Assembly: GCA_016926695.1 (NCBI GenBank)
Contig: JAFGOB010000088.1
Span: 1 to 64,000, forward strand
Length of the DNA: 64,000 nucleotides
Origin: Dehalococcoidales bacterium
GTDB taxonomy: Bacteria; Chloroflexota; Dehalococcoidia; Dehalococcoidales; UBA3254
Direction of reading: 5' to 3'
Shown here: in pieces, positions 1 through 7,198 of the stretch
How positions within the stretch are numbered: position 1 is the stretch's first letter
Layout of the letters: the number at the start of each line of letters is the position of its first letter
Notes under the pieces: generated by a model
Seen by the model: only the letters and a program-made list of their open reading frames with translations
Database searches by the model: none
What the model was told of the DNA's origin: nothing
Made by a program: the position numbers and the translations under genes

Positions 1-12
1 AGTTTAACAGGT

Positions 13-82
13 TGGCTCTTATATCCGGAATAGTGGCTCTCAAAACGCCGGAAGCCTGGCTCTCTAAGACCGGAACCGTGGC
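13..82. repeat. Imperfect short tandem repeat
   Basis: Three units of 21-23 bases, each beginning TGGCTCT and carrying CCGGAA about 11 bases later, followed by the start of a fourth (TGGC). Unit lengths of 21, 23 and 22 mean the repeat does not keep a reading frame, so it is not a protein repeat. It lies just upstream of the NYN remnant. Confidence 0.5.
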
Positions 83-125
83 GCAATATATCCCGGATTA
101 TTCAGCCGAACTTGTTCTTTAGTCA

Positions 126-341
126 ATGATTGATATAGATAAATATAAAAAGGCTATTATTGTAACCGGTGATGGTGATTTTTACTGTTTGGTCAATCAT
201 TTAAAAAAGATTGGTAAATTAGACTTCGTTATCGCACCTGACAGAATGAAATGTTCGCATCTGTTAAATATGGCGGCTGGGACACAGATAACTTACATGA
301 ATAATTTAAGGAGTAAACTGGAGTACAAAAAAGAGCCTTAA
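126..341 (+). pseudogene. NYN/LabA-like domain protein remnant
   Basis: A 71-residue open frame. Residues 11-19 (IIVTGDGDF) match the conserved acidic strand of NYN (LabA/DUF88-type) PIN-like RNase domains, in which the aspartates bind metal. Complete NYN proteins are usually 150-250 residues and start with an earlier aspartate-bearing strand, which is missing here: a stop at 120-122 lies just before the start. It therefore looks like the C-terminal half of a decayed gene, although a small free-standing protein cannot be excluded. A terminator-like hairpin follows at once. The neighbouring sequence contains other remnants. Confidence 0.5.
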
Positions 342-350
342 AAAGAAAAG

Positions 351-386
351 CACCCCATAAGGACAAAACCTTAAGGGGGTCTTTTC
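351..386 (+). terminator. Rho-independent terminator after the NYN remnant
   Basis: CACCCCATAAGG and CCTTAAGGGGGT form an imperfect stem around the loop ACAAAA and are followed by CTTTTC. It sits 9 bases after the stop of the upstream frame, as expected for an intrinsic terminator. Confidence 0.6.
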
Positions 387-606
387 GTGGTGATTCTAAC
401 TAAACAGTAGTTACTATTTATTTATTTGTCAATAGCAATTGCCACCCAAAAACCGTTATCTAATAGCCTCAAATAGGCATGAGGTTTCTACACCGATTTG
501 ATGGAAATACCCAGGCTTATTAGCTTCGTTTAATGGAGAATCAAGGCTACTATTGAGGATGTTATCCGATCATGATAATAATTAACTGTTATGTAAATTA
601 CCAGCA

Positions 607-795
607 TCAAAGAACGGGAAGCTTAACCGCGATACGGCCCCCTTTTAATTTCCTCCTTTCGTGATCCAGTTTCGTAACATCATATGGCGTGCTAATTGGA
701 AGCCAACCAATATGATTATTTGGCCATTTCACTGCTATTGCAGATACAATCATCTTGTTGGCGAATAGCAGAGGGTGTATAATTTGGCTAACCAA
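607..795 (-). pseudogene. Possible HIRAN-domain remnant
   Basis: A 62-residue frame whose middle part (AIAVKWPNNHIGWLPI) resembles the core of HIRAN domains, where an N/D-A-I/V-A-V strand is followed by G-x-x-I-G-Y/W-L/V-P. HIRAN domains bind single-stranded DNA ends and occur alone or attached to helicases. The preceding part of the usual domain (about 40 residues ending NPxDxNA) is not visible, so this is probably a fragment. The similarity is short, and a chance open frame remains possible. The 387-606 and 796-820 stretches around it show nothing recognisable. Confidence 0.3.
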
Positions 796-820
796 ATGGA
801 CTTCTATGCGGGAATATATA

Positions 821-1014
821 ATGGATAAAGAAACTAAACCCCTGCTGGACTATATTCATACCCTGGAAAAAGAACTGGCCTCCGGAAATGGCTAAAAGAC
901 CGCAAGGGCCGCCTGCTCTCTTATGATGATATCACCCACTACCAGAAAATAGTCGTGGCGCTGAAAGAAACCATCAGGCTGATGGCGGAGATAGATAAGA
1001 TAATACCGGGGTAA
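821..1014 (+). pseudogene. Frameshifted C-terminal tail, restriction-modification type
   Basis: Starting at ATG 821 the frame reads MDKETKPLLDYIHTLEKELASGN and hits a stop. Moving back one base at position 889 opens a second frame (WLKDRKGRLLSYDD..., 41 codons) to TAA at 1012-1014. Joined, the two halves read smoothly, so one base appears to have been lost. The LSYDDITHYQKIV...ETIRLMAEID pattern is one I associate with the C-terminal end of large type ISP-like restriction or DNA methylase proteins. That assignment is from memory and tentative. The frameshift is directly visible; the family is inferred. Confidence 0.45.
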
Positions 1015-1189
1015 CGGCTACAAGCTCAGTATCAAACTTGGAGGAGATAAACCGGAGTATACAATAGATGAAATTGCGAAATACTAAAATCTAATGGAAT
1101 AAACATTGATTTTACCTGGCCCCAATTTGCAGGGTAGGTGTAGACTCCTTTTCATGGAAACCCACCAACTTCTATCAGCGGCTGGGGAC

Positions 1190-1219
1190 GGGCGGACACG
1201 GAGGTCCGCCCCTACGACA
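1190..1219. repeat. REP-like hairpin (GTCCGCCCCTA type)
   Basis: GGGCGGAC and GTCCGCCC pair perfectly (8 bp) around ACGGAG and are followed by CTACGACAT. The right half recurs at 1264-1281 (GGTCCGCCCCTAAGACAT), and the hairpin at 1635-1655 is followed by CCTACGCC. All three therefore share a C4-T-A-(C/A) trailer. Confidence 0.6.
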
Positions 1220-1455
1220 TGAGTTATTAAGTCCACAGTAGACCGTGACAGTGGGCAACCCAAGGTCCGCCCCTAAGACATGGCTCGAACTTGATACATC
1301 ACCCAAAAGCTTAAAACAGGCTTATCTAAAATGGATGATAAACATGATATGCTTACAATAGGATTGAACCAGCGGTTATTAGCAATAAATGGTCAGGTCA
1401 AGCTCGGTTGTTTAAAGCCAGACGGCAGGCTACAATGCAACAACCTTTAGCAAAT

Positions 1456-1517
1456 TGTCATTCTGGAATCCCGGCACCCTTTCACCTGAAGGGATGAAGA
1501 ATCTCAGGGCGGGGTGG
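1456..1517 (+). repeat. Dispersed repeat family A, copy 1
   Basis: Begins TGTCATTCTGGA and ends CTCAGGGCGGGGTGG. The same two ends bound copies at 6220-6268, 36100-36187 and 52995-53054, with variable hairpin-forming sequence between them. Confidence 0.55.
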
Positions 1518-1634
1518 CAGTGCAACGCCGAGTCCAAAGGGATGATTCACGGACTGAAGATAGGGAATAGTTATGCCTGTTATTACAGGTAAGACTGAAC
1601 ATAATGACAGATTGTATATAAAACAGGTTATGGC

Positions 1635-1660
1635 GGGCCGGTTCGAAACCGGCCCCTACG
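1635..1660. repeat. REP-like hairpin
   Basis: GGGCCGGTT and AACCGGCCC pair perfectly (9 bp) around CGA and are followed by CCTACG. It superficially imitates a tRNA T-arm, but no tRNA body is present. Confidence 0.5.
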
Positions 1661-1819
1661 CCCGGCTTGGCGGGCAAATGAGGCGAGATTGTCCGGTCAA
1701 AGCCGAAGGGTTGTTTTTACAGGTAGTATTTTATCACACTTCACCTGACCTCTCCCATCGAGGGAGAGGAAGCGGTTTTGCTATAGTCTCATCCGGAAAT
1801 CTCTCTTTTTGTTTCTCTC

Positions 1820-3088
1820 TTACCGGTATACCCCGTATTCTTTAGTAAACTCGATCATGGCCTTGAGGTTTTCGGCCTTGACTTCGTCGGTTGAGCCGCG
1901 TGGAGACAGGATATACCCGCCGTCTTTCCCCACGACATCGATCAGCTTCTTGCAGCAGTCTTTAACATCCTGGACCGATCCGTATTGAAGGATCGAGGTG
2001 GGAATGTTCCCCTTGATGCAGCAATGACCCTTGAGGATTTCCTTGGCCCTGAAGATATCAGATGTATCCAGGTAGGCGCATATTTTCCCTTTGGGCAGGT
2101 CCAGAAGATACTCCAGGCGGGTATCGAAGTTGCCCTCGAAGAAGCAGCAGGGATAGGCCCCTTGCTCTATCAGATGCAGAAGCAGCTTTTTAAGAGTAGG
2201 CCAGTAGAACTTCTCGAACTGCTTGAGCGACATGAAATTGTCCGAGCCCCGGGTTAAAGGGATGAAGACCCGGATATAGCCCAGCTTGCTGGGAAAGCCG
2301 ACCGGCTTTTTCATGTCCATGGCCAGTATCCGCTGGCAGGTCTCCAGCAGCTTGTCCGGCTGGCGGTACATGTCCGTGATGGTGCCCTTCAGTCCCCGCA
2401 TGGAATGAGAGATACCGTCAAAGGCAGTCATGGCAAAGCCGGTGGTAAAGGGAGGGAAGCCGAAATCTTCAACCATACGGTGGAACTTGAAAATCCTGGA
2501 CCTCCAGCGGTTCATCTCCCTGCCGTATTTTTGCAGGGCTTTGATAGCCCTGGCTACTTCAGGCTTAACCAGCGCATCGGCCAGGGCATGGGCGCCGAAA
2601 AGGCTATACCCCAGGTCATTCAGCTTGGGAAGGGATTCCAGGCCGGCTGTCTCCTCGCATATCCTGCCCAGGTTCAGGCGCAGAAAGTAATCACCCGGAT
2701 CGTTTAGAAAAAGGTCGTATTCATTCTCTTTGAGTATCTCTATTTCTATAGCCTGGTGAGAACCATGCGGAGAGACCCCGTATCCCGGCCAGCGTGAGGT
2801 GCGTGGTTTCAGGTATTCCAGCGCCCTGCCGGGTGTGAAACCCTGCTGGAATATCATATCAGGCTGAAAATCGGGCAGTGTTTTTTTGTAAGCCGCCAGC
2901 CACTTATCGTAATCGTACCAGGCGGCATCGCAGGTAATCCCGGTATATTTGGCCGGGAAATATCCCATGCCGCTGATCACCGGTACCCTGTCCGGTATCT
3001 TAAGCCGTATCGCATCCATTACCCTTTGCTCGCGCTCCCGGCAGAGATCCTCCGCTGAGTGTGCAGTCTTTAAATCCCGTTTAGCCAT
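1820..3088 (-). CDS. Uroporphyrinogen decarboxylase-fold protein (paralogue 1)
   Basis: A 422-residue protein of the URO-D superfamily, which includes haem-pathway HemE and the MtaA/CmuA-type corrinoid methyltransferases. The frame begins MAKRDLKTAHSAEDL behind a GGGAG ribosome site. It carries DRVPVISGMGYFPAKYTG near residue 35 and ends FTKEYGVYR. It is about 70 residues longer than HemE and lacks HemE's N-terminal substrate loop, so it is not a haem enzyme. Where MtaA-type enzymes have the zinc motif H-x-C-G-N this protein has F-F-E-G-N, while a later cysteine (CCIKGN) is kept. No corrinoid protein lies nearby. A close paralogue is at 12014-13276. Probably a methyltransferase or decarboxylase of unknown substrate; it follows the aldo/keto reductase on the same strand. 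Confidence 0.8.
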   Translation of the reverse strand: MAKRDLKTAHSAEDLCREREQRVMDAIRLKIPDRVPVISGMGYFPAKYTGITCDAAWYDYDKWLAAYKKTLPDFQPDMIFQQGFTPGRALEYLKPRTSRWPGYGVSPHGSHQAIEIEILKENEYDLFLNDPGDYFLRLNLGRICEETAGLESLPKLNDLGYSLFGAHALADALVKPEVARAIKALQKYGREMNRWRSRIFKFHRMVEDFGFPPFTTGFAMTAFDGISHSMRGLKGTITDMYRQPDKLLETCQRILAMDMKKPVGFPSKLGYIRVFIPLTRGSDNFMSLKQFEKFYWPTLKKLLLHLIEQGAYPCCFFEGNFDTRLEYLLDLPKGKICAYLDTSDIFRAKEILKGHCCIKGNIPTSILQYGSVQDVKDCCKKLIDVVGKDGGYILSPRGSTDEVKAENLKAMIEFTKEYGVYR

Positions 3089-3155
3089 TCGTCAGTATTC
3101 TCCCGATTAATATACTCGACCCTTAAGGACAGGTTTGACACGCCTGCGTCTGCGA

Positions 3156-4178
3156 TCAGGCTGTCCGGCGATATTGTGACGGAGTACCCCATTGCCGGAG
3201 GGTAAGCGGCCTCATAGAGTAGGGCTGATAGCCGATGGCCTTGTCCAGGGCTTGCATGTCTTCCGGCGTCATCTTCCACGCAGAGGCGGCGGCGTTGCTC
3301 TTAACCTGCTCGATTTTAGTTGCTCCGGCGATTACGGTAGGCACTACCGGATGACCCAGCAGCCAGGCAAATGCCAGCTCCAATATGGTATGCCCGCGTT
3401 CGGCGGCAAAGGCTTCAAATTTTTCCAGCAGATCGTAGCTGCCGTCATTCAGGTATCCGGCATAGAATTCCGGGTTTACGCTGACACGGGTACCCTCGGG
3501 CAAAGGCATACCGCGACGGTACTTTCCGGTCAGGACGCCGCCTGCCAGGGGGAACCACGGGATCAGGCTGACATTATAGGTCCGGCAGCAGGGAATCAGT
3601 TCGTCTTCAACATACCTGTCCAGCAGGCTGAAGCGGGACTGTATAGACTGGAAAGAACCTGTTCCCATCATCTTTGAAACATAGAGGGACTCGCAAAGCT
3701 CCCAGGATAGCAGGTTCGAACAGCCGAAATAGCGTATTTTCCCCGCTTTTACCAGGTCTTCCAGGGCGCCCAGCGTCTCTTCAATGGGAGTAGCTGGATC
3801 GGGCATATGGAACTGGTATAGATCGATATAATCGGTGTCCAAACGCTTGAGACTGTCTTCAATGGCCTGCATGATATACTCGCGTTTTCCCAATCCATCG
3901 GGCCTGGCAAAGGGGACTTTACCCGGTCCGACAGCGGCACCGACCTTGGTGGCAATGATAACCTTCGATCTCTTGCCATTAAGCGCCTTTCCCAGGTATT
4001 CCTCCGACTTCATCCTTCCGTACACATCGGCGGTATCGATATAGTTAATTCCGCAGTCAATGGCGCAATCGATCAGTTTTTCGGTCCCTGCCTCGTCTAC
4101 AGCTACTCCGAAGGTATCCCCTCCGATGCTGATCACGGAAACATTGAGGTCGGTATTTCCTATTTTCCTGTACTCCAT
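3156..4178 (-). CDS. Aldo/keto reductase
   Basis: A 340-residue NAD(P)H-dependent aldo/keto reductase with a TIM-barrel fold. The catalytic tetrad is complete: Asp48 and Tyr53 in YIDTADVYG, Lys78 in ATKVG and His124 in YQFHMPDP. The C-terminal part has the usual cofactor loop (LGHPVVPTVIAGATKIEQVKSN). AAAGGGG lies 5-10 bases before ATG 4178. It reads towards the URO-D gene 67 bases downstream, probably as one transcript, and is separated by a terminator from the selenoprotein gene upstream. The substrate is unknown; the neighbourhood suggests a carbonyl intermediate of a catabolic route. Confidence 0.88.
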   Translation of the reverse strand: MEYRKIGNTDLNVSVISIGGDTFGVAVDEAGTEKLIDCAIDCGINYIDTADVYGRMKSEEYLGKALNGKRSKVIIATKVGAAVGPGKVPFARPDGLGKREYIMQAIEDSLKRLDTDYIDLYQFHMPDPATPIEETLGALEDLVKAGKIRYFGCSNLLSWELCESLYVSKMMGTGSFQSIQSRFSLLDRYVEDELIPCCRTYNVSLIPWFPLAGGVLTGKYRRGMPLPEGTRVSVNPEFYAGYLNDGSYDLLEKFEAFAAERGHTILELAFAWLLGHPVVPTVIAGATKIEQVKSNAAASAWKMTPEDMQALDKAIGYQPYSMRPLTLRQWGTPSQYRRTA

Positions 4179-4278
4179 AGCTTTCCCCTTTAAGTTTTCA
4201 TTCCCTCACGTGTATCCTATATGTTAGCACATCTCAAACCTGATTTCAGCTTGAACGATATCGTCCGGCCCGCAGTCT

Positions 4279-4321
4279 AAAAAAGGACCCCCGCCGTCTA
4301 TGACACATGGCAGGGGCCTTT
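4279..4321 (-). terminator. Rho-independent terminator after the UGSC selenoprotein gene
   Basis: Read on the minus strand, AAAGG-CCCC...GGGG-CCTTT pairs with small internal mismatches and is followed by a run of six T (plus-strand A at 4279-4284). It lies 39 bases after the stop codon at 4360 and splits the selenoprotein gene from the aldo/keto reductase gene. Confidence 0.7.
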
Positions 4322-4359
4322 AAAACCGAACAATACTTACATCTGCTGCCGGCCGTATA

Positions 4360-6051
4360 TTAGTACCGGACGTAGTTGGGTACCAGGTTCTTGTACTGCT
4401 GCACCAGTTGAGACCAGTTAGCCGGAAGCTCAATCTTTTCGGTCATTTTCTGGCTAGAGAAGAAACTCCCTCCCATGTGCATGCCTATCATGGCCCCCGG
4501 ACCGCCACCCACGATAATATGGACCGATTCAGCGCCCATGAGGATGGGTACTGAGTCCGAGTCCCTGACCGGTACCCTTTTACCCCACAATCCGGGGCGC
4601 GCCCCATCAAAAAGCGGGCTGCTGGTACCCCAGTAGGATGGCAGACGGTAAGGCTGAGTGCGGGCATTTTCTGCCAGGAAGACCTTGATATCACCTTTTT
4701 TCCAGCCCTCTCTGAATAGATTCCTGGCATGAGGAGGAGTTAAAACTATGCAGAGACCACCTTTAGGCAAAATATTATCTATCAGTGCCCGCATTATTCC
4801 TTCGTCATCGGAGCCATACGGCCAGGTCTGGATATAGGTGTTGGGAGAAAAAACGGAAATGGTACTGTCTTCCTTCTGATAGCCATGTTCGACATGAAAA
4901 GGCTCCCAGGGACTCTCTTCCTCATTTTCAGCGATCACCATGGTATATTTCCCTGGATGGCCCTGTGTTCCCATGTCCTCCACACCCTTTCGGGCCCCGC
5001 CGATGTTCTTGATAATAAGTCCCATGGCGCGACCGATGGCAGCATTGGCGATATCCCCGGGACTCAAAGCACCCGAACCGCTGTTAATGTTGAGTTCTTT
5101 TCGCACCGGCCCGTTTAGCAGCCAGAACGGCGACCAGGAACCGGTGCTGACACCCCATCCTCCAAAACCCGAGGTTGGATCGGCCAGAATCTTCACCCCG
5201 GCAATCAAAAGCGGCAAATAGGTAGGTAAAGCTCCGGCCATGACGGCATTAACGGCGATCTTTTCCACGGTGGCCTTTCCCGAGCGGGGTATAATATCGG
5301 CTACTATATGATCGGGAGGCAGGTCGGTCCCCTTCAGCATTTCAGCCACTTCTTCTTCCGTCGGAGGCACTATGGGGAATCCGTCGCTCCATCCTCTCCT
5401 GTAAAAAAACCGGTTGACTTCTTTCAAATCGCCCCTGAAGATAATGCGGGTGGGTTTCTCCGGCGCAGGAAGTTGAGGGGCGCTTTCTTCAGAGTTCAGC
5501 GGACGGGTAAGGGCCGCGATGATGTCCCCAAAAACAGATGAAATTCCGGCGTCGATGTCTTCTTCCACACTCGACTCACAGGGCACGGTGGTGGGTATTA
5601 TCCTGAGGGAAGGCATACCCTTGCCGGACGCCGCTGACCGGGCGTCATTGGCAAAACCATGGTTCGCCAGTGTCACAGCAGGTTTGTTTCTATCTTCGCA
5701 GGCAACCGCACAGTACACAAGGTACTTCGTACATGACCCTCAATCGCCATAAGCTAGGACTACGGCATCTACCCCCTTGAGCCATTCCTCAAACCTTGGA
5801 ATCTCATCTGTAGCCAAAACATCATCATTGGGCAGAAAAACGAACTCGCTGAAGGAAATAGAAGGTATGCGCCTCTTCAATTTTTGCTCCAGATTATCGA
5901 ATATGGGACGCGCGGCACGCTTGGAGTTGCGGAAAAATCCAATGGTCTTTCCCTCCAACTCTTTCACCCTCCCCGCGAGACCCCTGGCCGGGACAGGGTC
6001 CGCTTCCGCCCAGGGACTTAATACTTCATATATATTATTGTTGCTTTCCAT
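4360..6051 (-). CDS. UGSC-family selenoprotein with in-frame UGA (Sec104)
   Basis: The start at 6051 has a strong ribosome site (GAGGAGG, 4 bases upstream). The frame runs 103 codons to ...GVDAVVLAYGD, meets TGA at 5742-5740, then continues open in the same frame as GSCTKYLVYCAVACED and on to TAA at 4360. Read through, it is 563 residues with selenocysteine at 104. The resulting U-G-S-C motif, preceded by VDAVV...GD, is the signature of the UGSC family of (seleno)proteins. The N-terminal part (KTIGFFRNSKRAARPIFDNL) also fits that family. From about residue 200 a second domain starts (GWSDGFPIVPPTEEEV, then GATVEKIAVNAVMAGALP-like sequence, SGSGALSPGDIAN, NIGGARKG, PGKYTMVIAENEEESPW). I know this domain only as a UGSC companion of unknown function. 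It probably belongs with the transport genes upstream (7.2 kb side); a MITE-like element separates them. The alternative is a true nonsense mutation, which the motif makes unlikely. Confidence 0.88.
5740..5742 (-). other. UGA selenocysteine codon (recoding site)
   Basis: TGA in the context GGC GAT TGA GGG TCA TGT encodes G-D-U-G-S-C. Within 30 bases downstream several GTAC words can pair. For example, GTAC at +8 to +11 pairs with GTAC at +24 to +27 around a loop that starts with G, a plausible bacterial SECIS-type hairpin. The hairpin is a hand reading, not a computed fold. Confidence 0.75.
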
Positions 6052-6174
6052 GTGACCTCCTCAAGAAATAATGATATGTTTCTCTTTGCCGAAGGGAAAA
6101 ACCGGTTGTACGCAATACGTAATATTTTAACCGGATATTTATCTCGTTTCAACCGTATAACAGCGGATAGTAGT

Positions 6175-6298
6175 GTAGTGTCTTATATTTGGCTTAACAA
6201 TTAACCCTATGTAAATTTTACCCCACCACCCTGAGCTTCGTCCGTCTGCGGCGGACTCCAGCATGACAACCAACTGTAGCTTAATTATAAGACACTAC
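6175..6298. mobile_element. MITE-like element with 13-bp terminal inverted repeats
   Basis: GTAGTGTCTTATA at 6175-6187 is repeated inverted as TATAAGACACTAC at 6286-6298. The element is about 124 bases, has no coding capacity and contains copy 2 of dispersed repeat family A (6220-6268). It sits between the permease gene (ends 6300) and the selenoprotein gene (starts 6051). No clear target duplication was found. Confidence 0.5.
6220..6268 (-). repeat. Dispersed repeat family A, copy 2
   Basis: Read on the minus strand it begins TTGTCATGCTGGAG and ends GCTCAGGGTGGTGGGGT, matching copies at 1456, 36100 and 52995. An internal GTCCG/CGGAC pair forms a hairpin. Confidence 0.55.
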
Positions 6299-6299
6299 T

Positions 6300-7193
6300 C
6301 TAGATCGTTCCCCGCAGCCTGGGATCCAGGGCATCACGCAGACCATCTCCAACCATGTTAATACTGAATACCACCAGCATAATCGCCAGACCAGGTGCAA
6401 AAGAAAGCAGTGGATGGTCCAGTAAATAGTCTTTACCGTCACTGACCATGCCTCCCCAGGAGGGAATAGGGGGTTCGATGCCGATGCCCAAAAAGCTAAG
6501 CCCGGCTTCGGCCAGGATAACCGATCCCAGCATCATGGTCATGATAACAATGAGCGGAGGCATGGTATTTATGAGCACATGCCTGAGCATGATCCTGGCG
6601 TTGTTGGCGCCGATAGACTTCTCGGCCATAATGTAGTCGGCTTCCTTGACGGACATAGTCTGAGCGCACATTACGCGGGCGTAGATAGGCATCAGGGCCA
6701 CGGAGAGTGAGATTACGACATTCCAGAGCCCGCCTCCCAGCAAAGCCGCGATAACCATAGCCAGCAGTATCATGGGAAAGACCATCAGGGCATCGATACA
6801 TCTCATGATAATGGCATTCAACAATCCGCCATAATATCCGGCCAGCATTCCCAGTCCCATACCGATAATAGCCGCTACGGTAACAACCACCACACCGACT
6901 ATTAACGAGGTCTGGGAACCATATATTATTCTGCTAAGAACATCCCTGCCCAGGTAGTCCGTTCCCAACAGATGCTCACCGCTGGGACTTTCCAGTATAT
7001 CACCCGTCCCCAGCTTGTAGGGATCATAAGGGGTGATTATGGGAGCAAAGATGGCTATGAAGATAAATACAAATGTAACCACCATGCCGAATATTACCAG
7101 GCCGCGGCCAAGGAAAACCCTAAAAAACCGCCGCATCTCGCTTATTCTTTGTACTTTCTCTTCACTCTCTGCTGTAATTTCTGCTTTCAACAT
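6300..7193 (-). CDS. Oligopeptide-type ABC transporter permease (DppC/OppC-like)
   Basis: A 297-residue inner-membrane permease. A cytoplasmic N-terminal segment is followed by a first helix (LVIFGMVVTFVFIFIAIFAP), then the OppC-type extracellular segment with HLLGTDYLGRDVLSRIIYGS. The EAA loop that docks on the ATPase is seen in SIGANNARIMLRHVLINTMPPLIV. It ends DGLRDALDPRLRGTI, the usual terminus of this subfamily. The DppB-like gene ends only 5 bases before it, so the two are co-transcribed. No DppD/DppF ATPase gene follows; the transporter must use ATPases from elsewhere or they have been lost. Confidence 0.92.
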   Translation of the reverse strand: MLKAEITAESEEKVQRISEMRRFFRVFLGRGLVIFGMVVTFVFIFIAIFAPIITPYDPYKLGTGDILESPSGEHLLGTDYLGRDVLSRIIYGSQTSLIVGVVVVTVAAIIGMGLGMLAGYYGGLLNAIIMRCIDALMVFPMILLAMVIAALLGGGLWNVVISLSVALMPIYARVMCAQTMSVKEADYIMAEKSIGANNARIMLRHVLINTMPPLIVIMTMMLGSVILAEAGLSFLGIGIEPPIPSWGGMVSDGKDYLLDHPLLSFAPGLAIMLVVFSINMVGDGLRDALDPRLRGTI

Positions 7194-7198
7194 CTTAC

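Larger units (their letters stand above)
1015..1819. other. Gene-free stretch with several palindromic repeats
   Basis: No convincing gene. It contains a GGGCGGAC/GTCCGCCC hairpin at 1190-1211, a half copy at 1264-1281, a copy of dispersed repeat family A at 1456-1517, a GGGCCGGTT/AACCGGCCC hairpin at 1635-1655 and a CCTCTCCC/GGGAGAGG palindrome at 1749-1769. The frame at 1331-1450 (38 codons) and the longer frame at 1573-1845 have no recognisable content, and the latter is built over the repeats. Confidence 0.6.

Noticed and set aside
1635..1655. T-arm-like hairpin with TTCGAAA, possible tRNA
   Set aside because: No acceptor, D or anticodon arms upstream; it matches the local REP-like hairpins instead.
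1573..1845. 90-codon plus-strand frame
   Set aside because: Built over two palindromic repeats and the 3' end of the URO-D gene.
5740..6051. Separate 103-residue gene ending at TGA 5740
   Set aside because: The frame continues open through G-S-C into a long conserved domain, with no second ribosome site; Sec read-through fits better.
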